Positions 35,077 to 43,595 of a stretch of DNA of 64,000 nucleotides are shown in pieces. Below the pieces are notes generated by a model. That model ran no database searches, had not been told where the DNA came from, and was given only the letters and a program-made list of their open reading frames with translations. Both the position numbers and the translations under genes were made by a program. This stretch comes from an uncultured Elusimicrobiales bacterium (GTDB taxonomy: Bacteria; Elusimicrobiota; Elusimicrobia; Elusimicrobiales; Elusimicrobiaceae). Position 1 is the first letter of the stretch. The number at the start of each line of letters is the position of its first letter. The DNA lies in the NCBI GenBank assembly GCA_934662565.1, contig CAKUKI010000002.1, positions 62,001 to 126,000 on the forward strand. The letters run 5' to 3'.

Positions 35077-36012
35077 TTAGGCTTCCTTGGGCGGAAAAAC
35101 CTTGCTGGCTAAAATAGACAACGCCAAAATACCCACAATAACGCTTAACGAGGCCACCACCGGCACATGAAAAACATGGCTTGCCAGCATTTTGGCCCCT
35201 ACAAAGAACAAAATAACGGAAATACCGTATTTGAGGTAGGGGAATTGGTTGGCCATGCCAGACAATAAAAAATACAAAGACCGTAAACCAATAATAGCAA
35301 AAATGTTGGACGAATACACCAAAAATGTATCTTGCGTGATAGACAGAACGGCCGGAATGGAGTCCACCGCAAAAATTAAGTCGGACATTTCAATCACCAG
35401 TACAGTGGCAAACAGCGGGGTGGCCAGCCATTTGCCGTTTTCTTTGGTGAAAAAGTTTTCCCCGTGGTAGTCCGTTTTAATGGGCATTATTTTTTTGAAT
35501 ATTTTTAAGATGAACGATTGGCTGGGGTCAAAATTATCGTCTTCTTTTTGCAGGAGCATTTTAGTGGCCGTAAAGATAAGCAACGCGCCGAACAGGTAAA
35601 TCGTCCACGAAAAGGCAGAAATAAGCTGCACACCGATAAAAATGAACAAAAAGCGCATGACTACGGCCCCTAAAATACCCCAAAGCAATACTTTGGGTTG
35701 TAAATCCCGCGCGATAGCAAAATAGCCGAAAATCATAATAAATACAAACATATTATCCACGGACAGGGAATATTCCAGCACATACCCCGTAAAAAATTCC
35801 AGTGCGTGCGTGGGGCCTTCCACCAGCCAAATGGCTCCGCCAAATAATACCGCCAAAGAAACCCACGCGCAGACCATACCTGCGGCCTCTTTAATAGAAA
35901 CATGCCCATGGTGTTTGTTGAGCACGGCTAAATCAATAAATAAAGCGGCCAGTACAATTACCCAAAAGGCAATCCACATAGCCACCGATACAGTAGTTGT
36001 GACGGGTTCCAT
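35077..36012 (-). CDS. TerC/Alx family integral membrane protein
   Basis: 311 residues with about nine membrane helices. The paired acidic motifs of the TerC family are present: YSLSVDNMFVFIMIF and IEMSDLIFAVDSIPAVLSIT, each with a membrane-embedded Asp. Family members (Alx, MeeF/MeeY) export Mn2+ and support metalation of secreted enzymes; tellurite resistance is a historical name. Start ATG 36012 follows GGAGAATTTA, and TATAAT lies ~35 bp upstream. The 110-bp leader was examined for a Mn-sensing yybP-ykoY element and none was recognised. Confidence 0.85.
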   Translation of the reverse strand: MEPVTTTVSVAMWIAFWVIVLAALFIDLAVLNKHHGHVSIKEAAGMVCAWVSLAVLFGGAIWLVEGPTHALEFFTGYVLEYSLSVDNMFVFIMIFGYFAIARDLQPKVLLWGILGAVVMRFLFIFIGVQLISAFSWTIYLFGALLIFTATKMLLQKEDDNFDPSQSFILKIFKKIMPIKTDYHGENFFTKENGKWLATPLFATVLVIEMSDLIFAVDSIPAVLSITQDTFLVYSSNIFAIIGLRSLYFLLSGMANQFPYLKYGISVILFFVGAKMLASHVFHVPVVASLSVIVGILALSILASKVFPPKEA

Positions 36013-36081
36013 AAAATTAAATTCTCCGCAAAATTAAGATATTAAAATTATACAAATTTTGCCGAAGGCGGCAGAAAGCGT

Positions 36082-36110
36082 TTGGCCTCGGGCGGGAAAA
36101 ATGCTAAAAT
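36082..36110 (+). promoter_or_regulatory. Promoter of tRNA-Thr
   Basis: -35 TTGGCC (36082-36087), 17-bp spacer, -10 TAAAAT (36105-36110), 12 bp before the tRNA. Confidence 0.65.
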
Positions 36111-36122
36111 AAATATATTCGC

Positions 36123-36194
36123 GCCGAGATAGCTCAACTGGCAGAGCAACGGTTTTGTAAACCGTAGGTTGTGGGTTCGACTCCCATTCTCGGC
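36123..36194 (+). tRNA. tRNA-Thr (anticodon TGT)
   Basis: A 72-nt cloverleaf. Acceptor GCCGAGA pairs with TCTCGGC, anticodon arm ACGGT-TTTGTAA-ACCGT gives TGT (Thr), and the T arm contains GGTTCGACT. No encoded CCA; a run of seven T follows directly and may terminate the transcript. Confidence 0.95.
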
Positions 36195-36282
36195 TTTTTT
36201 TGCGTCCTCTTTTGCCCGCCGGCGTTGTCCTCTTGCTTGCGGTCCTTTTACCTCTTTTTGCATAAAATTTCCTTTGGCTGCG

Positions 36283-36311
36283 TTGGTTGCCCGTGGCTTT
36301 TTTGCTACAAT
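36283..36311 (+). promoter_or_regulatory. Promoter of the exported TldD/PmbA-like pair
   Basis: -35 TTGGTT (36283-36288), 17-bp spacer, -10 TACAAT (36306-36311), 17 bp before the chosen start at 36329. The leader would be only about 10 nt, carrying AAGG. Confidence 0.5.
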
Positions 36312-36328
36312 GCAATATAAGGTTATTT

Positions 36329-38029
36329 ATGAAAAAAATTCTCTTTTTACTCGTTTTATGTATAAGCGGCGGGTTGGTGTGCGCCGCAGAATGTGACGCG
36401 GAAAAGGACCCGCTTTTATCCGCCTTGTCCACCCAATTACGGCGCAATTTCAAAACGCTTAAAAAATTGCGTCCTCCGGTGTATTATATGTCTTACCAAC
36501 TGTATGATGTGTCTTCTTACCAAGCGCAGGCCAAGGCGGGCGGTATGCAGTATGCTTCGGCGGAAGATAATAAAACGGTGGATATTTCTGTTCGCGTGGG
36601 GAGTGTGCATACGGATAACACCCACGAATTAAAAGGCACTTATACCAATTCCAGCGTGGTTGCCAAACAAATGCCGCTGGGGCGTCAGGATTCTTTGGCG
36701 TTGCGCAACGCTTTGTGGCGGGGGACGCAAGCGGCGGTGGAACAGGCCCAGCAAGAATATAACAGGGTGCTTTCCAATAAACAGGTCGCCTCGGAAAATA
36801 CAGACACGTCGGACGATTTTTCCTTGCCGCAAAAACATTTATTTTGCCAAGAGGAAAAGCCCCTCATTTACGATAGCGCCGCCATAGAAACGCGCTTAAA
36901 AAAGCTGTCTTTGTTGGGGCAACAGTATGATTTTGCAGATTCGTCTTCTTTTGTGTTCCGGCTGGAACGCACCAATATATATTTTGTGGATAGTGTGGGC
37001 AACCGCATTTTTACTTCCCGCGTGTTGGGGCGCTATATGATGAGTATGCGGGCGCGCAATCCGGACGGGATGGATTTGGAGCGCAATATGATTTATGACG
37101 GGGTAAAAATGGAAGACTTCCCCAGTGAAGAAACCATGGCGGCCGATTTGGACCGCATGGCGCAAGAGCTGAAAGCCTTAAAAAATGCGCCGACGGTGGA
37201 GCCGTTTACCGGACCGGTTATCTTAAAAAATAAGGCCAGCGGGGTGTTTTTCCACGAAATTTTAGGCCACCGTTTAGAAGGCCACCGCCAAAAAAGTGAT
37301 GCGTTCGGGCAGACATTTACTAAAAAAGTGGGGGCGCAGATTGTATCCCCCATTTTAAGCGTGAGCGATAACCCACGCTGGGAGCAGTTTAATGGGGTAC
37401 CTTTGCGGGGATATTACCTGTTTGATGACGAGGGCAACCCTGCCCAAAATGTGCCGTTGATTGAAAAAGGCATACTGAAAAACTTTTTAATGAGTGCCAG
37501 CCCCATCAAAAATTTTCCCAAGTCTAACGGACATGGGCGTAAATCGGCCGGATACCGCGTTGTGGCGCGTATGGGCAACACGGTCATTACGCCGCAAGAA
37601 AGTATGCCGTATGCGCAGCTGGAGCAGAAACTGCTGGAAGAAATCAAGCGGCAGGGTAAATCTTATGGGCTGATTATTGAAGATATTTCCGGCGGATTTA
37701 CTATGACCGATACTTCGGCCCCGCAGTCTTTTAAGGTAAACCCGTTGCTGGTGTATCGGGTCTATTCGGACGGACGCAAAGAGGTCGTGCGCGGCGTGGA
37801 TTTGGTGGGAACCCCGCTGGCCAGTTTTAGTAAAGTAATAGCGGCGGGGGACGATTACGCTGTTTTTAACGGCAGTTGCGGGGCGGAATCCGGCTGGGTG
37901 CCTGTTTCGGCGGTATCGCCCAGTATTTTAGTGTCCGAAATGGAAGTGGAAAAAGTGGCTAAAAGTCCGGCTAAACCGCCCATTTTGCGCCCGCCGTATG
38001 CAGAAAACCGCAAGGGGGACCAAAAATGA
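36329..38029 (+). CDS. Exported TldD-like zinc metallopeptidase (U62 family)
   Basis: 566 residues from ATG 36329 (AAGG upstream, and the sequence then starts with a good Sec signal KKILFLLVLCISGGLVCAA); the open frame upstream is ignored. The TldD fold is recognisable by FFHEILGHRLEGHRQ, with the HExxxH zinc motif at His309-Glu310-His314, the DDEGNPAQNVPLIEKGIL segment, the NGHGRKS segment, and a third ligand Cys517 in GSCGAESG. Cytosolic TldD with TldE degrades unstructured peptides, for example in microcin maturation and antitoxin turnover. This one should instead act in the periplasm or outside. The stop overlaps the partner gene by ATGA. Substrate unknown. Confidence 0.83.
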   Translation: MKKILFLLVLCISGGLVCAAECDAEKDPLLSALSTQLRRNFKTLKKLRPPVYYMSYQLYDVSSYQAQAKAGGMQYASAEDNKTVDISVRVGSVHTDNTHELKGTYTNSSVVAKQMPLGRQDSLALRNALWRGTQAAVEQAQQEYNRVLSNKQVASENTDTSDDFSLPQKHLFCQEEKPLIYDSAAIETRLKKLSLLGQQYDFADSSSFVFRLERTNIYFVDSVGNRIFTSRVLGRYMMSMRARNPDGMDLERNMIYDGVKMEDFPSEETMAADLDRMAQELKALKNAPTVEPFTGPVILKNKASGVFFHEILGHRLEGHRQKSDAFGQTFTKKVGAQIVSPILSVSDNPRWEQFNGVPLRGYYLFDDEGNPAQNVPLIEKGILKNFLMSASPIKNFPKSNGHGRKSAGYRVVARMGNTVITPQESMPYAQLEQKLLEEIKRQGKSYGLIIEDISGGFTMTDTSAPQSFKVNPLLVYRVYSDGRKEVVRGVDLVGTPLASFSKVIAAGDDYAVFNGSCGAESGWVPVSAVSPSILVSEMEVEKVAKSPAKPPILRPPYAENRKGDQK

Positions 38030-39657
38030 AACTTTTATTTACTTTCCTTTTAGTATTTATGGGCGGCGGCTGGTGCGCGGCGCAGGATGCGTATTTTTCC
38101 GCCATGAAAGATGAATTGGCCCGCACCCAGCAAAAGTTGCAATTAAAAGATTCTGTGCGTCCCTATTTTACCACCTATGTACTTACGGAAACGGCCGCGC
38201 TGCATGCACAGGCCGCGTGGGGCGAGCTGGAAAAATCCGCCGCGTCTGCCCCGCAAGAGCCTTTCCGGCAAGTGTGGGTGAATATGATTGTGGGCAGCCC
38301 CAAGGCCAACAGCAACAATTTTCAGGCCGAGCACGCCCACGGAGTGCCGTATGCGTATGCGCCAAGCATGGGGTATTTGCCGTCCGGCACGTATGCGGGT
38401 TTGCGGGAAGGTTTTTGGCGCGTCACCGACGCGGAATACCGTAAAGCGTTGGAAATGTTTTCCCAAAAAGAAGCCTATAAGCGGAAAAAAAAGCTGAAAA
38501 ATGACGCACAGGATTTTGCTCCGGCAAAATCGGCCCGTTTTATCGGCCCGCTGAACACCACGGCATTAGATAAGCCGGAAGATATAAACCGTTTAGCAAG
38601 TGCCTTATCCGCCTTGGGGAAAAAATATCCCCATTTGGATATTGCCCGCGCGCAGGTTATCGGGCAGCGGACAAACACTTGGTATTTGGATAGCCAAGGG
38701 GGCCGCTGGCGGCTGGGGCATATGGAGCGGGGAATCCGTTTGGCCGCCCAGTTGCGCAACCAAGACGGTTATAAGCAAAATTTTGAAACCGAGTTTAGCT
38801 ATGTAGATGCGCCTTTCCCTCCGCAAGAGGAACTACTGGAAAAAGCAGACAAATGGTTTGCTTTTGTAAACCGGTTTTATCCAGCCAAAAAGGCCGAGCC
38901 GTATTTGGGGCCGGTGCTATTAGCGCCACAGGCCGCGGCCGATTTTATAGATTTGCTTTTTGTGCCCGAAGTAAGCAATACCACCGCACTGTTAAGTGAT
39001 TCCGGTTGGGTTTCCGCCGGCAAATTTAAGGATAAATTGGGGCAGCGTGTTTTTGCCACCGGATTTACGATTACGGACCGCCCGCTTTTAAGCCATTACA
39101 AAGGTACAGCTTTGTTGGGGTATTATCCGGTAGATATGGAAGGCGTTGCCGCACAGGATATTACGCTAGTGAAAAGCGGCAAACTGACGGACTTGCCGTT
39201 CAGCCGCAGTTTAACGGCGGCGCGTAAGAGCGGCAACGGCCATGCGCGTATGTCCGACGGCAAGCGCCCGCGGGCCGGACTAACCAATTTGTTTATCACA
39301 CCGGAGCATGCCTACACGCCCGAGGAGCTGAAGCAAAAATTAATCGCCCGTTGTAAAGAGTTGGATTTGGAATACGGCTACCGTTTGGAAACACTGCCGG
39401 CGGCGGGAGATGCGCTATTAACCCGCATTTATGTAAAAGACGGGCGGGAAGAACCGGTTTACGGGGGGTTGGTGCAAAATTTAACCACACGTGCCTTGCG
39501 GGATATTTTAGCCGCCGGAACGGATGAAAAAACATTTAATGAGTCCGGTTTGGCGGCCCGCTCCATTACGGTCCCTTCTTTATTGGTGGACGAAGTGGAG
39601 CTGGGCGTTAGTGATGAACAGCCGGACCGCGCCCCGTATGTGGCTAAGCCGCAATAA
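38026..39657 (+). CDS. Exported PmbA/TldE-like protein lacking the zinc motif
   Basis: 543 residues with a Sec signal (LLFTFLLVFMGGGWCAAQ). The C-terminal two thirds follow the TldD/PmbA layout of the upstream gene (TDRPLLSHYKGTALLGYYPVDMEG, DITLVKSGKLTDLPFSRSLT, SGNGHARMSDGKRPRAGL), but the position of HExxxH reads APQAAADFIDLLF, so it cannot bind zinc there. That is the TldE/PmbA role of a non-catalytic partner. It is translationally coupled to the upstream peptidase, so a secreted TldD-TldE-like heterodimer is likely. The N-terminal ~200 residues are less conserved and lysine-rich. Confidence 0.78.
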   Translation: MKLLFTFLLVFMGGGWCAAQDAYFSAMKDELARTQQKLQLKDSVRPYFTTYVLTETAALHAQAAWGELEKSAASAPQEPFRQVWVNMIVGSPKANSNNFQAEHAHGVPYAYAPSMGYLPSGTYAGLREGFWRVTDAEYRKALEMFSQKEAYKRKKKLKNDAQDFAPAKSARFIGPLNTTALDKPEDINRLASALSALGKKYPHLDIARAQVIGQRTNTWYLDSQGGRWRLGHMERGIRLAAQLRNQDGYKQNFETEFSYVDAPFPPQEELLEKADKWFAFVNRFYPAKKAEPYLGPVLLAPQAAADFIDLLFVPEVSNTTALLSDSGWVSAGKFKDKLGQRVFATGFTITDRPLLSHYKGTALLGYYPVDMEGVAAQDITLVKSGKLTDLPFSRSLTAARKSGNGHARMSDGKRPRAGLTNLFITPEHAYTPEELKQKLIARCKELDLEYGYRLETLPAAGDALLTRIYVKDGREEPVYGGLVQNLTTRALRDILAAGTDEKTFNESGLAARSITVPSLLVDEVELGVSDEQPDRAPYVAKPQ

Positions 39658-39673
39658 AAAATAATTTTCCGCT

Positions 39674-39703
39674 AAAAAACCGCTCCTAACAGGGCGGTTT
39701 TTT
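39674..39703 (+). terminator. Terminator of the TldD/PmbA-like pair
   Basis: A-run, stem ACCGCTC / GGGCGGT with a 6-nt loop, then TTTTTT; 17 bp past the second gene. Confidence 0.85.
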
Positions 39704-39805
39704 GGTGTCTTTACAAAGGGGACAATGTGCTTGAAAAAGCGTATTGGGGGCAGATTTTGAACTTATTTTGAAGGATTTTTTCTGCCCGCCCAGTGCATCA
39801 GCCAA

Positions 39806-40798
39806 TCAACGCGCCGTTTTTTGCGGCGGGGTTTGCAAGGCTTGGGTAAAACGGTGAATAAAAGAATCCTTGCCGTCCGTGCGTATTTGGGCTAAATACT
39901 TTTTAGCTTCCCCATGTTGCCCGCGTGCGCTGGCATTCATGGCCAACACAAACAAGGCCAGTTCGTTTTCCGGATAGCGGGTCAAAATATAGCGGGCGGT
40001 CCGGTCGGATTCTTCATATTGGGCGGCTTGGTGCAGCCACAACGCGCGGTAAGCCTGTAAATCTTCCCGTTCGGGCGCCAATAAAAGGGCGGTATCTAAA
40101 TCTTTCAGGGCCTCCGTCCAACGGCTTAACCCGCGCTGGGCCTTGGCACTTAAAAGCCAAAAATCGGCATTGAGCGGCTCTTGTTCTAAAGCCAGTGTAA
40201 TGTGAATAAATGCGTTGGCAAAATCCTTTTGCTGGTAAAAAGAGGCCGCATACCGCGCCCGATGGACTGCCTCCGCCTGCGGATACAGTGCAAACAGTTT
40301 TTCATAATAGCCACGCGCTTTGGAATAAAACCCTGTTTTTACATACACTTCCCCCAGCCCCGCCAAAACAGACGGGTTGGACGGTTCCAACTGCAAGGCG
40401 CGTTCGTAGAGTTCTATGGCGCGGTCGGTAAGGTCGGTGCGGTTATACAGGGTGGCGGCAGCCAGCAAAAGCGGCACGTCTTTCGGGTGGAATTCCAGCG
40501 CTTCCAAATACGTTTCCAGCGCGCTGCTTAAATTACCCAAATGTTCATAGCTTTGCCCCAGCAAGCGGTAGGCGCGCACTTCCCGCCGGCGCACATTACG
40601 GGTTTTGTAGATGTAATTGGATAAATCGGTCACGGCTGCTTGATAGTTGCCGGCATTAAATAAATCCCGCGCGTGGCGGTAGTCGTTGCGGTCTTGGGTG
40701 GAAAGCACCCCAAAACCCAGTAGACCCGCCTGTCCGGCGCATCCGGTTAAAACGCAAGTCATCAGGGCCAGCCACGCGGGTTTAAGGTTCATATACAT
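39806..40798 (-). CDS. TPR-repeat lipoprotein
   Basis: 330 residues. Lipobox LTGC (Cys ~20) after a short signal. Residues ~35-320 are seven to eight tetratricopeptide repeats, for example YRLLGQSYEHLGNLSSALET, LYNRTDLTDRAIELYERALQ, LAGLGEVYVKTGFYSKARGY and YRALWLHQAAQYEESDRTA. Such lipoproteins are scaffolds at the outer membrane. The first codons overlap the patatin gene by 17 nt; a second ATG at 40792 is an equally possible start. Last gene of the 44.9-39.8 kb block. No terminator was found after it beyond the convergent one at 39.7 kb. Confidence 0.82.
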   Translation of the reverse strand: MYMNLKPAWLALMTCVLTGCAGQAGLLGFGVLSTQDRNDYRHARDLFNAGNYQAAVTDLSNYIYKTRNVRRREVRAYRLLGQSYEHLGNLSSALETYLEALEFHPKDVPLLLAAATLYNRTDLTDRAIELYERALQLEPSNPSVLAGLGEVYVKTGFYSKARGYYEKLFALYPQAEAVHRARYAASFYQQKDFANAFIHITLALEQEPLNADFWLLSAKAQRGLSRWTEALKDLDTALLLAPEREDLQAYRALWLHQAAQYEESDRTARYILTRYPENELALFVLAMNASARGQHGEAKKYLAQIRTDGKDSFIHRFTQALQTPPQKTAR

Positions 40799-41747
40799 AC
40801 CGTCCCATTTTTAAGAGTAAATCTTCCTGCAATGCGGGCAGTGCCAGTGTGGCGGCTTTGAGCCCCACTTCTCCCGCTTGCGGCAGTTTGTTGAGTTCCA
40901 AGGTTGAAATGTTTAATACGCGGTTTGTAATTACAAAATCGGCCTTTTTGGAGGATTCTTCTATCATAGCCGCGCCGCGCACATCACCCACACGCAAAAA
41001 ATAAGCGGCAATAGATTGGGGCGCGTCCGAAGAAAAGTCCGGCGGGGTGACGGACGCCACCACATAATCCGCCCCCATGTTGCGCAATGTTTCTGTGGGC
41101 AGATAATCCACCACGGCGCCGTCTACCAGTTGGCGGTGGCGGTATTCCACCGGCGCAAAAATACCGGGCAAATTCATACTGGCGCGTACGGCAATAGCCA
41201 ACGGGCCGGAATTGAACAGCACGCGCTCACCGGTTTTGGCGTCCATAGCCGCACAGGAAAAGGGAATCTGCATATCTTCAAAGCGCATTTCACCCAGTTG
41301 TTCATTTAAGAAATTTTCCATATTGCTAGAAGACGGCAACTGCCGCGCCAGTAAAAAGCGCAACAGGCCGCCTACATTTAAGTCCGGCGTGATTTTTTGC
41401 AGCGTCATGTGGCGGCTGATTTCCCATAATTTAGAGGTAGGCACTCCGGCACTGTATAAAGCCCCTACGACCGAGCCCATGGACGTACCGGCCATACTGT
41501 CTATGGGCAGGCCGGCATTATCCAATACTTCCAGCACCCCCACATGGGCAAACCCGCGCACGCCGCCGGCGGACAGGGCCACCCCAATTTGCGGGCGTTT
41601 ATTTTTAGGCAGTTGGGTAAATTTTTCCCATAAAAAATTACGCAAAATTTCGTCATCCGTTTCCCGCCCCAGCGTCCACGCGGGTAAGGCGGAAACAAGC
41701 AGTAAAACAAACCCTAAAACGGATAGAAAAATGCTTTTTGCGGGCAT
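40782..41747 (-). CDS. Patatin-like phospholipase, RssA/YchK type, exported
   Basis: 321 residues from ATG 41747, which overlaps the tolC stop in TAATG. A signal peptide or anchor spans ~3-25. The patatin hydrolase signatures follow: oxyanion loop LSAGGVRGFAHVGVL, nucleophile Ser89 in GTSMG, and Asp209 in VDGAVVDYLP, a Ser-Asp dyad. It should cleave acyl chains of lipids. Placing a patatin between tolC and a TPR lipoprotein suggests envelope lipid maintenance or secretion through TolC. There is no surface-passenger or barrel domain, so it is not a PlpD-type autotransporter. Confidence 0.85.
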   Translation of the reverse strand: MPAKSIFLSVLGFVLLLVSALPAWTLGRETDDEILRNFLWEKFTQLPKNKRPQIGVALSAGGVRGFAHVGVLEVLDNAGLPIDSMAGTSMGSVVGALYSAGVPTSKLWEISRHMTLQKITPDLNVGGLLRFLLARQLPSSSNMENFLNEQLGEMRFEDMQIPFSCAAMDAKTGERVLFNSGPLAIAVRASMNLPGIFAPVEYRHRQLVDGAVVDYLPTETLRNMGADYVVASVTPPDFSSDAPQSIAAYFLRVGDVRGAAMIEESSKKADFVITNRVLNISTLELNKLPQAGEVGLKAATLALPALQEDLLLKMGRYVYEP

Positions 41748-43057
41748 TATAAATCCTTGCCGATGGCCCATTCCAGTTGGGCTTTGGCGGTTAAATTATC
41801 GCGAATGGCTTGGTAATAATCCGTGCCGGTTTGCAAATAGGCTTTTGCGGCGCGCAAGGGGACCATGCCGGAAAGCGGGGTCCGCTCTGCCTTGGTAAGC
41901 AGGGCGGAAACTTCGTTAAACGTATCCTGTCTGGTTAGCACTTCGGCTTGCCAAAAGGTCATAGCCGCATGGGCTTGGGCCACTTGCACATGAATTTTGT
42001 CTTCTATGGCGGAGCGGCGCAAGGTGCTTTGGCGTTGTTCGGCCTTTTTTTGGGCGGATTGGGTGGCTAAATTGTACGAAAACGGCAACCGCACCGCCAA
42101 AGAAATTTGTTTGTTGACCGCGTCTAAATTATCGTATCCCAGTTGTTCATAGCTGCCGGTTAAAATAACATCCGGATAGCGGCGGGAAAGGGCTAAATCT
42201 ATAGCCAAGTTGTCTAATTCCAACGCATAAATGGCCGATTTTAATTCCGGCCGAAATTCCATAGACCATAAATTCAGGTGCGGCAAATCTAAATCTACCT
42301 GAACGGGTTTGAATGCCCCCACTACTTTTACATGGGAGTTTAGCTCTTTGTTTAAGGCCACCAGCATAGCCAGTTCCGCTTGTTTCAGGTCATGGAGCGC
42401 GGTGTTTTGCGCTACCGTAAAGCGCGCCCATTCGGCCCGTGCTTCTACCCGTTCCCAAGGGGAAAAGTCCGCATTTTTATAATACCGCGTGGCTTTTTGG
42501 GTGGCTTTTTCGGTCAAAAGGGCATATTCTTGCGCGTATTGTAAGTTAAAAAAGGCTTTTTTAATGTTTAATACCACGGCATTTTTTACAGTATCGTATT
42601 TGCTTTGGGCCTGTTTTAAGTTGGCGCGGGCCATTTTTAAGGCGCCGGACATCCGCCCGCCCGAATACAAATACTGGGTGGCGGTAATGCCTACCCCGTA
42701 AAATTGGTTTTTATAGGAATCATCCGTTAAGCGGATGAGGTCATCACTTAAAATAAAACGGTTAGCAACGGATTCCGGCAGTACCATGGGGTAATCCAAA
42801 TTAAACCAAGTGGCGGTGCCTTGCAGGGCCACTTGCGGGAAAAACATAAATTTGGCTTCACTTACTTTTTGTTCGGCAATGATAATTTCTTGGCGGGCGG
42901 TTAGAAAATCCGTATTATTTTCCAACCCCAAACGGATGGCATTTTCCAGCGTGAGTTCATCATTAATCAAACTGGAAAATTTAATACCGTATTCTTTTTG
43001 GGCGAATGCCGCTTGGGCGGCGCAGAGTGCCAAAATTAAAAGCAGTAATTTTTTCAT
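41747..43057 (-). CDS. TolC family outer-membrane efflux protein
   Basis: 436 residues with signal peptide (LLLLILALCAAQAAFAQ). Two OEP repeats: residues ~35-215 (LTLENAIRLGLENNTDF, QAQSKYDTVKNAVVLNIKKA, YAQEYALLTEKATQKA) and ~230-430 (RPELKSAIYALELDN, DVILTGSYEQLGYDN, LPFSYNLATQSAQKKAE). It forms a trimeric channel for export across the outer membrane. No membrane-fusion protein or inner-membrane pump is adjacent, so its pump partner must be elsewhere or the channel serves something else. Confidence 0.88.
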   Translation of the reverse strand: MKKLLLLILALCAAQAAFAQKEYGIKFSSLINDELTLENAIRLGLENNTDFLTARQEIIIAEQKVSEAKFMFFPQVALQGTATWFNLDYPMVLPESVANRFILSDDLIRLTDDSYKNQFYGVGITATQYLYSGGRMSGALKMARANLKQAQSKYDTVKNAVVLNIKKAFFNLQYAQEYALLTEKATQKATRYYKNADFSPWERVEARAEWARFTVAQNTALHDLKQAELAMLVALNKELNSHVKVVGAFKPVQVDLDLPHLNLWSMEFRPELKSAIYALELDNLAIDLALSRRYPDVILTGSYEQLGYDNLDAVNKQISLAVRLPFSYNLATQSAQKKAEQRQSTLRRSAIEDKIHVQVAQAHAAMTFWQAEVLTRQDTFNEVSALLTKAERTPLSGMVPLRAAKAYLQTGTDYYQAIRDNLTAKAQLEWAIGKDL

Positions 43058-43065
43058 AATATCCC

Positions 43066-43524
43066 CTATTTTTTGCTTTGCAAGTCCGCCTGAATTTTAT
43101 CCATCATTTGGTTGAAGGCGTCTTGCAAGTCCATAAGTTGGTCCCCTTTGCGCAGATGCACGCGCTGGGAATAATCCCCTTTGGTAATAGCCTTAAATAC
43201 TTGTTCAAAACGGTATACCGGCCCCGCCATTTTGTGCGATACTAAGGCGGAAATAACCACCACACATAAAATATAAAGGGCCAGTTTGTAGGCAAAAGAG
43301 GTCATAATAGGCAGCAAATTATCATACAACGGTTGTATGAGCACGGGGTAGCGGTCAAAAATTTCATCCAAGGTGGCGGATAGTTCAAAGGTCATAATTC
43401 CAAGGCCAATGAGTACGCTAAAAATAATCAGCATCATATAGCGCAGTTGGAGGGATTTTTTAATAAAAATGGTGCGTCTTTTGAATTGCGGCGCGCCGGA
43501 TTTAGGCGTTAGTTGTTGGTTCAT
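43066..43524 (-). CDS. Small two-helix membrane protein with HAMP domain
   Basis: 152 residues: basic N-terminus, membrane helix ~30-50, short periplasmic loop, second helix ~74-94, then HKMAGPVYRFEQVFKAITKG and DYSQRVHLRKGDQ, the P-x-E/HAMP pattern, and a short coiled tail. There is no kinase, cyclase or methyl-accepting domain after the HAMP. It could modulate a partner or be a stand-alone sensor input. It lies 8 bp upstream of tolC and after a possible terminator. Confidence 0.65.
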   Translation of the reverse strand: MNQQLTPKSGAPQFKRRTIFIKKSLQLRYMMLIIFSVLIGLGIMTFELSATLDEIFDRYPVLIQPLYDNLLPIMTSFAYKLALYILCVVVISALVSHKMAGPVYRFEQVFKAITKGDYSQRVHLRKGDQLMDLQDAFNQMMDKIQADLQSKK

Positions 43525-43541
43525 AATTCCTCTTATAAAAG

Positions 43542-43572
43542 CGGCTCCGCTGCCGCAGGGGGCGCGGAGCCG
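43542..43572 (-). terminator. Hairpin, possible terminator between the barrel-like gene and the HAMP gene
   Basis: Stem CGGCTCCGC / GCGGAGCCG (43542-43550 with 43564-43572) with a 13-nt loop, then TTTTATAAGAGG on the minus strand. The U-run is short, so partial readthrough into the HAMP-tolC genes is possible. Confidence 0.55.
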
Positions 43573-43595
43573 GCTAAAAAAACAATGTCTGAATG

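Noticed and set aside
36013..36122. Mn2+ riboswitch (yybP-ykoY) before terC
   Set aside because: The leader is short and AT-rich; the conserved helices and loops of this class were not found.
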